Shown here: piece by piece, positions 54,911 through 63,189 of the stretch
Layout of the letters: each line of letters opens with the position of its first letter
Numbering within the stretch: position 1 is the stretch's first letter
Origin: Candidatus Aminicenantota bacterium
GTDB taxonomy: Bacteria; Acidobacteriota; Aminicenantia; Aminicenantales; Saccharicenantaceae
Assembly: GCA_014360015.1 (NCBI GenBank)
Contig: JACIYJ010000002.1
Coordinates: forward strand, 310,001 to 374,000
DNA length: 64,000 nt
Reading direction: 5' to 3'
Notes under the pieces: model-generated
Databases searched by the model: none
Told to the model about the DNA's origin: nothing
What the model saw: only the letters and a program-made list of their open reading frames with translations
Made by a program: the position numbers and the translations under genes

Positions 54911-56047
54911 TCATTTTTCATTCGTTTCTGTCTTCCAGACGAGTCCGTCCTGACGGATGTGCCATTTTACTCCGCTTTGATTGGTGTAGACTGCTTCAAA
55001 CAGACTTTCGGTTGTCATGATGGTTGGCGGATAATTCCAGCCCTTTACTTTGAGATCTTTATCCTTAGCCAGGTTAAGCTCTTCGAGGTTCAGAGCAAAG
55101 CGGCCTTTTTCCGCCAGGAAATTCCGCTGCCGGTAATATATCCGGCGCAGAGCCCATTTAACGTCAGCATCCGGATCTTCATCACAGTATTCCTTGGCTT
55201 TTCCGGCTTCTGTGGCTGTGAATTGAACATATCCCCACATTTCCGGGTAATGGATGTTAATCACACCCTGCGGAGCCCAGGTCCAGTTGTCTTCAGCAAG
55301 AACCTGACCGGTTCTCTGATCCTTAGCCTTGACATAAACACCGTTTTCCACCACAGTACGATACTCTACCCGTGAAAAGTTAATCCTCCACTGGTCTCCA
55401 GGTTCAGGTTTTTTCTTAAAGGCCGCAGCTTCTTTCAGTACCTCCCAGGGTATGGCTATTTCCACAGACCATCCTTTGTCCTTATCGTTCGGGTTATTGA
55501 GGGTCCCATCAACATAGACAGCTGTTTTCAGTCCCTGAATATCCCAGCTGTGGATGGCCGGGCCACCATCCCGGTAAGGTTTAACCAGCATCAAATCCCA
55601 GACCGTGTTCAGAGCGTTGATTTCCAGCTCGTAGTAATTGTGAGTATCACCGTCTGGGTCGATGAACACTTCAAAATCATTATCCAGATAGATAATCGAG
55701 TCCCTGTCTTTCAGAGTGGCCCAGACATGAGGCTCTTCGAGTTCAGCGCCTACATAAAAATATTGGTCATCCCAGAGCATCTTAACCCTGGTCCTAAATC
55801 TCGGTTTTGGTTTACCCTTGCCTTCGATGTCCAGAAAATCTTCTGACCAGTAAACCTTTTTCCAGGATTCTTCATCCAGTCTGCCATCGATGGTAAGAGG
55901 TTGGGCAGTACGGAAACACATATAATAGCGAAGAACAGGCGAAATTTTTGGCTCTTCGACCCGGGTAAGCGAAGAAAACAACGGATAGCTCAAAAAGCCC
56001 AGAACCAGTAATAACCAAAACAGTCTAAAGTATTTTTTTTGAAACAT
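54911..56047 (-). CDS. exported CBM9-like carbohydrate-binding protein
   Basis: A 378-residue protein with an N-terminal membrane anchor/signal (about 7-25). A CBM9-like domain follows: PLTIDGRLDEESWKKVYWSEDF, LWDDQYFYVGAELEEPHVWATL, DNDFEVFIDPDGDTHNYYELEINA and GWSVEIAIPWEVL. C-terminal residues about 300-378 lie outside the domain (YYRQRNFLAEKGRFALNLEEL), similar to repeats seen in family-9-like proteins next to amidases. It may bind sugars at the surface. It is 13 bp upstream of the serine hydrolase start, so they are co-transcribed. Confidence 0.83.
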   Translation of the reverse strand: MFQKKYFRLFWLLLVLGFLSYPLFSSLTRVEEPKISPVLRYYMCFRTAQPLTIDGRLDEESWKKVYWSEDFLDIEGKGKPKPRFRTRVKMLWDDQYFYVGAELEEPHVWATLKDRDSIIYLDNDFEVFIDPDGDTHNYYELEINALNTVWDLMLVKPYRDGGPAIHSWDIQGLKTAVYVDGTLNNPNDKDKGWSVEIAIPWEVLKEAAAFKKKPEPGDQWRINFSRVEYRTVVENGVYVKAKDQRTGQVLAEDNWTWAPQGVINIHYPEMWGYVQFTATEAGKAKEYCDEDPDADVKWALRRIYYRQRNFLAEKGRFALNLEELNLAKDKDLKVKGWNYPPTIMTTESLFEAVYTNQSGVKWHIRQDGLVWKTETNEK

Positions 56048-56073
56048 ACTAATTCCTCCAATCCACTAAGAGA

Positions 56074-56589
56074 TTAACCAGAAGCCTCCAGCTTCAGGAA
56101 AATTACTTTCTGGCCTGACCATTCCAGAAATTTCAAAAAGTCAGATTTTGATATTTCGACAGTAGCGGTGTTAACGTTAGGATGAAAGTTCAAGACCGGC
56201 CGAGTCATCAAGTCTTCATCAACGACTACCACTACTTCTTTCCTGACACCGTTGATCAAACCAAAGGGAGAAACTGCTCCGGCTGAAACTCCCAAATAGC
56301 GTTGCAGTCGCCCGGCTGAGGCAAAGCTCAGGCGGTCTTCAGCGAGCTGAGAGGTAAGTTTTTTTAGATTTATCTTCTTTTCTGCCTCGACTATGACCAG
56401 ATAATGATGATTTCCCCGGTAATTTCTCAAGAAAAGATTTTTGCAGTGGGCTCCGCTTGTGTCTTTCCAGTAAAGCCTGGCCTGGTCAAGGTTAAAAACT
56501 TCCGGATGTTCATGCCTTTTCCAGTTGATATTAAGCCGGGCAAGAACTTCCAGCAGTTTTTTTTCTTCTTCAGCTAAATTTTTTTCCAT
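56074..56589 (-). CDS. prolyl-tRNA editing protein (YbaK/ProX family)
   Basis: A 171-residue protein that hydrolyses mischarged aminoacyl-tRNA(Pro), usually Ala or Cys. Family features are KRHEHPEVFNLDQARLYWKD, GAHCKNLFLRNYRGNHHYLVI with its catalytic Lys, GVSAGAVSPFGLINGV and LNFHPNVNTATVEIS. The length matches the free-standing ProX type. It has no signal peptide. It is upstream of the CBM9-like gene by 26 bp. Confidence 0.9.
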   Translation of the reverse strand: MEKNLAEEEKKLLEVLARLNINWKRHEHPEVFNLDQARLYWKDTSGAHCKNLFLRNYRGNHHYLVIVEAEKKINLKKLTSQLAEDRLSFASAGRLQRYLGVSAGAVSPFGLINGVRKEVVVVVDEDLMTRPVLNFHPNVNTATVEISKSDFLKFLEWSGQKVIFLKLEASG

Positions 56590-56684
56590 TCTTTATTACT
56601 TATTTTACTCAAAACCAAAAAACTTTAAAGGTTTAACCCGATTTCGTATAATCTCAATGTTTATCTTTTTGCTGAGGTCAATAA

Positions 56685-57788
56685 ATGGCAGACTCTCTCT
56701 TGTTCTCACCGATTAAAATCGGTCGGCTAAAATTTATCAATCGCTTTGTCCGCTCCGCCACCCATGACTATCTGGCTGATGACCGAAGTGGAGCTGTGAC
56801 GGAAAAGCAGCTTGAGCTTTACCGTAACCTGGCTGAAGGTGAAATCGGCCTGATCATCACTGGACATGCTTATGTGCATCTGTCAGGTAAAGCCAGCCCC
56901 AGGCAAATAGCAGTTGATGATGATTCAAAGATAACCGGCTTGAGCCGACTGGCAGAAGTTGTTCACCAGACTGGAAGTGGCTCGCTCATTTTTCTTCAGA
57001 TTAGCCATGCCGGAAGACAGACCAAGCCAAATCTCTGCCAGCAAACTCCGGTGGCGCCCTCAGCTGTCTATGACCCAGTTTCTAAGGTTATGCCCAGAGA
57101 ATTAACGGCAGAAGAAATCCATCTGATTATTGATTGGTTTATTCAGGCTGCCAACCGGGCCAGAAAAGCTGGTTTTGACGGTGTCGAGTTACATGCCGCT
57201 CATGGCTATTTGCTCAGTAGCTTCATCTCACCACATACCAACAGAAGAAACGATGATTGGGGCGGGTCATGGGAAAAGAGGTCAAGAATTTTAAGAGAAA
57301 TAATCAGGGGCATTAAAGAAACCTGCGGCCGGGACTTTCCGGTGATGATTAAGATGAACGCCACTGATTTTCTTCCTGACGGGATAACTCTGGAAGAGGC
57401 TCAGAAAATTGCTGGGAGTCTTGAAAAAGTCGGACTCGAGGCTATCGAAATCAGCGGCGGCCTGAATGAAGCCGGTCGCGGGTCGGTCTGGCCGGGCTTA
57501 AGGTCTGAAGAAGAGGAAGGATATTTTGTGCCGTTGGCTGCAGCTATCAAGAAAAACCTGAAGATTCCTGTTTCCGGCTTAGGGGGCATCAGAACCCTCA
57601 AAGTAGCAGAAAGTTTCGTAGCCAGCGCTCAGGTGGATTTAATCTCCATGAGTCGACCATTCATCAATGAACCTCATCTTCTGCTAAAATTCAAGAGCGG
57701 GGAATTGAAAAAATCTCCCTGTATTTCCTGCAATAAATGCTTTAACCCACGGGGAATCCGCTGCGCTCAGCACCAGATAAATCGATAA
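56685..57788 (+). CDS. NADH:flavin oxidoreductase, Old Yellow Enzyme family
   Basis: A 367-residue FMN TIM-barrel oxidoreductase. Landmarks are KIGRLKFINRFVRSATHDYLADDR, LQISHAGRQTKPN, and GFDGVELHAAHGYLLSSFISPHTNRR followed by DDWGGSWEKRSR, all OYE/2,4-dienoyl-CoA reductase barrel features. The C-terminus ends in CISCNKCFNPRGIRCAQH, a cysteine cluster that could hold a 4Fe-4S centre, but the FAD/NAD domain of 2,4-dienoyl-CoA reductase is absent. Substrate is unknown (enoate or enone reduction). Confidence 0.88.
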   Translation: MADSLLFSPIKIGRLKFINRFVRSATHDYLADDRSGAVTEKQLELYRNLAEGEIGLIITGHAYVHLSGKASPRQIAVDDDSKITGLSRLAEVVHQTGSGSLIFLQISHAGRQTKPNLCQQTPVAPSAVYDPVSKVMPRELTAEEIHLIIDWFIQAANRARKAGFDGVELHAAHGYLLSSFISPHTNRRNDDWGGSWEKRSRILREIIRGIKETCGRDFPVMIKMNATDFLPDGITLEEAQKIAGSLEKVGLEAIEISGGLNEAGRGSVWPGLRSEEEEGYFVPLAAAIKKNLKIPVSGLGGIRTLKVAESFVASAQVDLISMSRPFINEPHLLLKFKSGELKKSPCISCNKCFNPRGIRCAQHQINR

Positions 57789-58123
57789 CCACCAGATTTT
57801 CTCCCATTTTTACTATGTAAATCACTCTCAAAAAATCATCCCAGCCAGACCAAACAATCCAGAAACAGACCATGTCACCCGGCCAATGTTTTCACTGGTC
57901 CGGGAAAATGATTAGGAGAGGCGGGGCAACTAAAAAACCTTTGGCTAAAGGTGACAACCCCGTCCACATTTCAGGTTTTGGTCATAAGAATTTCAGGCGC
58001 TGTCTAAAATAGCAGGATTCTCATCCCTCTCTCCAGAGCCCCGGATTCAGGAGAAGGCAAATTTTTTATCAATCTATTTGAATTTTTTCCCAAAATTTTA
58101 TATAAACTTTCCTTAAAAAGCTC
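57789..58123. other. 335-bp intergenic region with predicted RNA-like hairpins
   Basis: No gene is visible. Positions 57878-57904 form CCCGGCCA / TGGTCCGGG around a loop. The stretch 57922-57962 forms a nested structure: CGGGG (57922-57926) pairs with CCCCG (57958-57962), and inside it ACCTTT (57937-57942) and AAAGGT (57947-57952) close a GGCT loop. It could be a structured RNA, a mobile-element remnant, or a leader for the following aminotransferase. No known riboswitch class matched by memory. Confidence 0.3.
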
Positions 58124-59404
58124 ATGACCGACCCGGATATTATTTATAATTTTTTTCAGAAAATCCGTACCCGTTTTCCCTACCTGGAAAAAGATTCGAC
58201 GGGAGAAAAAAGGATTTATCTCAACAGCGGCGCCGGCAGCCTGATGGTTGATTCCTGCTATCGGGCCATAGAGTCGGCCGGCTTCAGCCTCAATCCGATG
58301 CCAGGGTCAGTGGCTCCAGGTGAAATTCTGACCGCCGAGTTTCACCATCAGGTCAGGCAGCTGGTGGCTGAATTTATCGGAGCTGCCGCTCCGGAAGAAA
58401 TCAGCTTTCATCTGTCCACCACTAATGCCCTGTTCAATCTGGCTTTTTCTTTGAGAAAAATTCTTCAGAAAGGAAAGAACTGCCTGGTTACTGATCTTGA
58501 CCATTTCGCCAATATAACTCCCTGGGAAACAGTAGCAACTGAACAAGGAGCTGAAATCCGACGGGTCAAGCTGAACGACGATTGTTCCCTTAATATTGCG
58601 GACTTGCTGGATAAAGTTGATAAGAATACAGTTCTGGTGGCCATCACCGCTGCTTCCAATGCTCTTGGGACGATCCTTCCCTTAAGAGAGCTAATTCAGC
58701 AGATAAAGCAGAAATCTTCAGCTCTGGTGGCGGTGGATGCAGTTCATCTGGCCCCGCATGGGATTATCGATGTCCAGGATATGGGTTGCGACTTTCTGAG
58801 TTTCTCTGGTTATAAAGTCTTTGGACCGATGTTAGGTATCTTGTTCAGCCGGAAAGAAGCCCAATCTTTAGTAACCCCTTATCGGGTTGAAACCAACAAA
58901 GTGGTTGCCCCGTTTTGCTGGGAGCAGGGTATGCTGCCAAACATTACTTTAGCCGGACTCAAAGGCGCCCTGGAATATTTGCTGGAAATCGGCCGGGAGT
59001 TTTCGGAAAAAAAAGCTGGTTGGCAAAGTAACAGGAACTGTTTTCGAAAAGCTATGGAGATCATAAAAATATATGAAGAGAACCTGAGCCTTTATTTTCT
59101 GGAAAAGCTTAATCAGCTAAAATCTGATAAAATTAGACTATTCGGGATAACTGAGACTGCCCGGGTCAATTCCAGAGTCCCGACCTTCGCTTTTGAGATT
59201 AAAGGTGTAAGGGCTTCTGATATCAAGAAGCTTTTCTGGAAAAATACTCGAATTCTCATCGCTGACGGCAATCATTATTCGGCGGTGATAGTCAGACACC
59301 TTAAAAAAGAAGCCCTCAACAGAGTCAGCTTTGCTCATTACGATAACCGGGAGGCGATTGATTGTTTTTTCCAGACGCTGGAAAACATCCTTCATAAAAC
59401 ATAA
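58124..59404 (+). CDS. class V PLP aminotransferase (cysteine desulfurase-like fold)
   Basis: A 426-residue fold-type I enzyme. Landmarks are YLNSGAGSLMVDSCYRAIE near the N-terminus, AVDAVHLAPHGIIDVQDMGCDF with the PLP-binding Asp/His pair, and Lys231 in SFSGYKVFGPM, the Schiff-base lysine. The C-terminal Cys-loop of true NifS/IscS desulfurases is not seen, so an amino-acid lyase or transaminase role is equally possible. No ribosome site is strong; AAAAGCTC precedes the ATG. It is 25 bp upstream of a branched-chain-aminotransferase-like gene. Confidence 0.83.
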   Translation: MTDPDIIYNFFQKIRTRFPYLEKDSTGEKRIYLNSGAGSLMVDSCYRAIESAGFSLNPMPGSVAPGEILTAEFHHQVRQLVAEFIGAAAPEEISFHLSTTNALFNLAFSLRKILQKGKNCLVTDLDHFANITPWETVATEQGAEIRRVKLNDDCSLNIADLLDKVDKNTVLVAITAASNALGTILPLRELIQQIKQKSSALVAVDAVHLAPHGIIDVQDMGCDFLSFSGYKVFGPMLGILFSRKEAQSLVTPYRVETNKVVAPFCWEQGMLPNITLAGLKGALEYLLEIGREFSEKKAGWQSNRNCFRKAMEIIKIYEENLSLYFLEKLNQLKSDKIRLFGITETARVNSRVPTFAFEIKGVRASDIKKLFWKNTRILIADGNHYSAVIVRHLKKEALNRVSFAHYDNREAIDCFFQTLENILHKT

Positions 59405-59429
59405 ATAACGTCATTATAAGGAGTATAAA

Positions 59430-60521
59430 ATGGCAAAATTTGAAGGAGTTAAATGGGCACCCAGACAGATGCGTTATTTTCTCTATGACAAAAGCTTCGA
59501 GATGTTCGAAGCAGAAGCTAAAACTTATGCTGCCACCAGGTCAGCTTATTATGCCAGCTTCCTCTGCTTTGAGGGCATAAGGTACTTCTGTCAGAAAAAC
59601 GAAAGAGGCAAACTGGAGCTGGTCTTTGTCAACTGGGACCAGAACTTAGAGCGTTTCCGTAAGAGCATGGCTTTTAACCTGAGCCGGGAACAGCAGCATA
59701 TTGTCCCGACTAAAGAAGAACTTGAAGACCTCTTCATCCGCAAATATTTCGGCGACCCCTCGATGAGGCCATACCTGGAAGAAATGGCAGAGAAGGGAGT
59801 TCAGGGTTACCTAAGACCATTTACACTCGATGAAGAACATTCGATGGGGGTAACATTCCCCAATTTTCCAGCGATTCGGGCTGTTACCTGTATGTATAAC
59901 CAATATCTGGGCGAACCGTTTGTCGGTGTGGTCATTCCCCATCTGGTGAGAGCTCTTGGAGTCAATGGAACCGGTTGCCTGAAACTCGGAATCAACTATC
60001 TGATGAGCATCAAAGCTATTGATGAGGCTAAAGCTATCGTACCAGAGGCCGCAGCTGTTCTCTTCCTTGATGACAAACCTTACCTCCCGATTGAACAAAG
60101 AGAAATCAGCGAATGGGATTCTTCCTGCTGTCTGTTTGCTCTATCTGATGGCACTGTGGTTAAAATTCCGGAGAGCAATCTGATCCTGCCTTCTGTAACT
60201 ATCAAAGGCATCGTGGCCATTCTCAGAAAAATGGGAGTCAAGGTGGAAGAGCGTCCGTTTACTTACGGAGAATTGTTGGAGCGGGTCAGGAAAAATGAAT
60301 TAGTTACTGTAGCCAGTGTGGGTACAGCTGGAATCCTCAACCGCTGCGAAAAACTGGTTCTGGTGGATAACAGCCTGAAAATAATCGGTCAGCATGTTCC
60401 CGCCAAAGCTCACCCACTCTATCAGAAGTTGAAAGAAGTCCGTGAATATTACTGGAACGTTTACAAAGGACAGGCTGAGCCGCTGCCTGAACTTAAAATT
60501 TTCAGGTACGAAATTTACTGA
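59430..60521 (+). CDS. class IV aminotransferase, branched-chain-aminotransferase-like
   Basis: A 363-residue fold-type IV PLP enzyme. The catalytic Lys185 is in GTGCLKLGINYLMS (compare TGxxKxGGNYA of BCATs). The C-terminal LILPSVTIKGIVAILRKMGVKVEERPF and VGTAG match the family. The substrate loop with FEGIRYFC is divergent, so leucine/isoleucine/valine transamination is likely but D-amino-acid or other substrates are possible. AAGGAG precedes the ATG. It is coupled to the class V enzyme. Confidence 0.82.
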   Translation: MAKFEGVKWAPRQMRYFLYDKSFEMFEAEAKTYAATRSAYYASFLCFEGIRYFCQKNERGKLELVFVNWDQNLERFRKSMAFNLSREQQHIVPTKEELEDLFIRKYFGDPSMRPYLEEMAEKGVQGYLRPFTLDEEHSMGVTFPNFPAIRAVTCMYNQYLGEPFVGVVIPHLVRALGVNGTGCLKLGINYLMSIKAIDEAKAIVPEAAAVLFLDDKPYLPIEQREISEWDSSCCLFALSDGTVVKIPESNLILPSVTIKGIVAILRKMGVKVEERPFTYGELLERVRKNELVTVASVGTAGILNRCEKLVLVDNSLKIIGQHVPAKAHPLYQKLKEVREYYWNVYKGQAEPLPELKIFRYEIY

Positions 60522-60564
60522 AGGCCAGGAATTAAGTTATTGCTAAAAAGAAATTTACTGAAGG
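60510..60564. repeat. 15-bp direct repeat spanning the BCAT stop codon
   Basis: GAAATTTACTGAAGG occurs at 60510-60524 and again at 60550-60564, 40 bp apart. The first copy includes the TGA stop of the aminotransferase. It looks like a small duplication. Confidence 0.5.
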
Positions 60565-60794
60565 ATAGAGGGTTCGGGTCTAAACGAAAAATAATATCCA
60601 TAGGCCGGGAATTGATTATCAGAATAAATATAGAAGGAATTCTGTCCTGGTCAGTTTTTTGACAGACTTTGATTTATGAATTATATTTATCTGACAATTA
60701 CCGGAAAGATCTCATCCAAATGAACCTGGTAATTAGTTATAAAATGGCTTTTTTATGAGGAATCCTAAAAAACTGATATCCTGGATACAGTTTG

Positions 60795-61811
60795 ATGAGC
60801 AGAAATAAGAAAAGATTCAACTCAAGACTGGCCTTTTTTCTTTTTGGGATACTGTTGTTTATCATCCTTATCTACAGAATCAACCCCCAGGTAGTTCTTG
60901 ACAATTTTTCAAAAATCGGGCTCTGGTTTTTTGTCACTTGCTTTATTGCTTTCTGCTGGATTTTTTTACAATCTCTGGCCTGGGCCATTGTTCAGAGTGC
61001 ATTTCAACCAGTTCCTTTTCTAACTTTGTTCAGAGCCAAGGTCATGGCCGATGGGCTCAATACGCTTCTCCCCACAGCTAACATGGGCGGAGAAGCGGCC
61101 CGAGCCCTTATCATCAAAAAACACTCCCCGCTTCAAGAAGGTATACCTGGTATTGTTTTTGACAAAACCATAGAATATGTGGCCTCTCTCGTTTACTTGG
61201 CAGCAGGACTGTTTATTTCCCTTCTATATTTAAAAGTGCCGGAATCCTTAAAAATACCCTCTCTGGTGGTTCTCTTCACCACCGGTGTCGGAACTATCAT
61301 TTTAGTCTTCCTGCAATTTAAGGGAGTTTATAAAATCCTGGAAAAATTAGCAGCTCTTTTCCCTAAGGCCAAAAAGTGGCTTTTAGAAAAAGAAAAATTG
61401 CTTCGCCAGTTTGATGTCAATATGCGCCTGCTTTTCAGTCATTCCTGGATTAAGCTGATGGGTGCTTTGACTTTGCATATCATTTCGAGGCTACTGGGAG
61501 CAATGGAAATTTTTGTTATTATCAAAGCTCTTGGTCTTCCTGCCACTCTGGTTAAAGTCATATTTATTTCTGTTTTTGTGGTTATCATGAACACGGCCTT
61601 TTTTCTGATCCCGGGACAATGGGGAGCTGCTGAAGGAGCCAATCTGCTGGCCGCAGTTACGGTTGGCTATCCGGCCTCCGTCGGCTTGAGTATAGGTATC
61701 GTCCGAAGGGCCAGAAAAATCTTTTTTGCTGCGCTGACCGTTCTGCTGCTTTTTTTGAGGAAAGAAAAACTGAAATTGAAAGATATCAGACCGGAGGAGC
61801 CAGAGAAATGA
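60795..61811 (+). CDS. flippase-like membrane protein (lysylphosphatidylglycerol synthase TM domain, YbhN-like)
   Basis: A 338-residue protein with about eight hydrophobic segments. The sequence has LAWAIVQSAFQPVPFLTLFRAKVMADGLNTLLPTANMGGEAARALI, then PGQWGAAEGANLLAAVTVGYPASVGLSIGIVRRARKIFF, both hallmarks of the LPG-synthase transmembrane/flippase-like family. It lacks the catalytic aminoacyl transferase domain, so it likely moves or helps insert a lipid. The ATG at 60795 is next to a TTG at 60792. It overlaps the following CDP-alcohol gene by 4 bp. Confidence 0.82.
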   Translation: MSRNKKRFNSRLAFFLFGILLFIILIYRINPQVVLDNFSKIGLWFFVTCFIAFCWIFLQSLAWAIVQSAFQPVPFLTLFRAKVMADGLNTLLPTANMGGEAARALIIKKHSPLQEGIPGIVFDKTIEYVASLVYLAAGLFISLLYLKVPESLKIPSLVVLFTTGVGTIILVFLQFKGVYKILEKLAALFPKAKKWLLEKEKLLRQFDVNMRLLFSHSWIKLMGALTLHIISRLLGAMEIFVIIKALGLPATLVKVIFISVFVVIMNTAFFLIPGQWGAAEGANLLAAVTVGYPASVGLSIGIVRRARKIFFAALTVLLLFLRKEKLKLKDIRPEEPEK

Positions 61812-63142
61812 TTGAAGATGCTGTCATTATTTTCAAAGAAAATTCAAAGAAGAGAATACTGGGACTACCCATCATGCTCAGAATAATCCTGAGCGGCCAT
61901 CAATCCGGTCTTAAAAATTTTTTTATTGTTGGTAACGGCAGAGCCGAAGAAATTAAATTTATCGAAACTTTAAAACTTGATAAAAGAGTTCAAGCTCACC
62001 AGCTTCAAATCAGTTACCTTCCTTTAGCTGAATTGAATTCTAACTCAAGCCGGATATTTCCTGGTTTTCGGGATAAAAATTTCTGGTTGATTGATGGAGA
62101 TCTTATTTTTTCTGCTAAATTTTTTGAGCAATATAAAGATTTAACTGAAATCTTACAGCTTCCGATAATCTTTATCAGCCAGAAAGGAGATTTTGATAAA
62201 AACTCCTTAAGCTGGTCTGGCCTGGCGCTCTGTCCCGGAAAAATATGGCCATCTCTGGCTATGGCTTTAGCAAAAAAAGATACAGAAGTTCTACTGCTGA
62301 CCGCCGCAGAACTTTTCTCCGAATTTTCAGTTCGATCCGAACGGGGTGAAGATGATTTTTTAATCAGGGTCCGCTCCAAAACTGATGAGAAAAAAGTCAT
62401 TCAGGCGCTGCTTAAAACAGCCAGAAAACCTCAGGATGGTTTTATCGCTAAACATTTTAATCGACATATTTCTTTGTTTTTTACTAAACATCTGGTAAAG
62501 CTTGATGTATCTCCATCGTTACTCTCGGTTCTTAATTTTTTTATTGGTATAACGGGAGCCATCATAGCTGGATTGGGAAAAGGATACTGGAGTTTTCTGG
62601 CCGGAGGATTTCTTTTTGAATTTTCAAGCATCTTTGACGGCTGCGATGGCGAGGTAGCCAGATTGACTTATCAGACTTCGAAGAAAGGAGCCTCTTTCGA
62701 TGTCATCTTCGATGCTCTTACTTATCTTCTATTTTTCAGTGGATTGGCTATTGGCCTATATAGACATTATCAGCGTTCTTGGTATTTAATTCTGCTCGGA
62801 CTGTTTCTATTATCCTTGGCCTGGTATTATTTCAATCTTAATCGCTATACCAGAGCCTCAGGAATAGGCAACAAAATTTTCCTGGTAGCCAAGGAGGTTG
62901 AAGCCAGACCCCAAAAGGAAAAACGGCTGAGTCTTTTTGACCGCCTGGCTTCCAAACTGGCTTTCGCTGTTCGCCGCGATTTTTTTGCCACTTTTGTCTT
63001 TTTACTGATAGCTGCTGGTTTTGCCTCTTCCGTTCTGTTTCTGGTGGCTGGAGGCTCTCTGATTGAATCAACTTATTTTCATTTTTATACCAGTCGTCAG
63101 TTAAAAGCCCTTAAAGCTCAAAACCGCAGCTTGCTTACTTGA
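61808..63142 (+). CDS. nucleotidyltransferase-like/CDP-alcohol phosphatidyltransferase fusion
   Basis: A 444-residue protein in two halves. Residues about 1-200 look like a degenerate sugar-nucleotidyltransferase (KRILGLPIMLRIILSGHQSGLKNFFIVG, LIDGDLIFSA). Residues about 220-440 form six membrane spans with the CDP-alcohol motif: Asp277, Asp280, Gly281, Ala284, Arg285, Gly294, Asp298, Asp302 (D-x2-D-G-x2-A-R-x8-G-x3-D-x3-D). This order matches bifunctional inositol-1-phosphate cytidylyltransferase/di-inositol phosphate synthases or related lipid-head-group enzymes. Overlap by 4 bp with the flippase gene indicates coupling. It may make an unusual phospholipid or osmolyte. Confidence 0.83.
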   Translation: MIEDAVIIFKENSKKRILGLPIMLRIILSGHQSGLKNFFIVGNGRAEEIKFIETLKLDKRVQAHQLQISYLPLAELNSNSSRIFPGFRDKNFWLIDGDLIFSAKFFEQYKDLTEILQLPIIFISQKGDFDKNSLSWSGLALCPGKIWPSLAMALAKKDTEVLLLTAAELFSEFSVRSERGEDDFLIRVRSKTDEKKVIQALLKTARKPQDGFIAKHFNRHISLFFTKHLVKLDVSPSLLSVLNFFIGITGAIIAGLGKGYWSFLAGGFLFEFSSIFDGCDGEVARLTYQTSKKGASFDVIFDALTYLLFFSGLAIGLYRHYQRSWYLILLGLFLLSLAWYYFNLNRYTRASGIGNKIFLVAKEVEARPQKEKRLSLFDRLASKLAFAVRRDFFATFVFLLIAAGFASSVLFLVAGGSLIESTYFHFYTSRQLKALKAQNRSLLT

Positions 63143-63189
63143 GGAATTTAAATTTAAAATTCAATATAATAGTTTTTTAAAAAGTTAAT

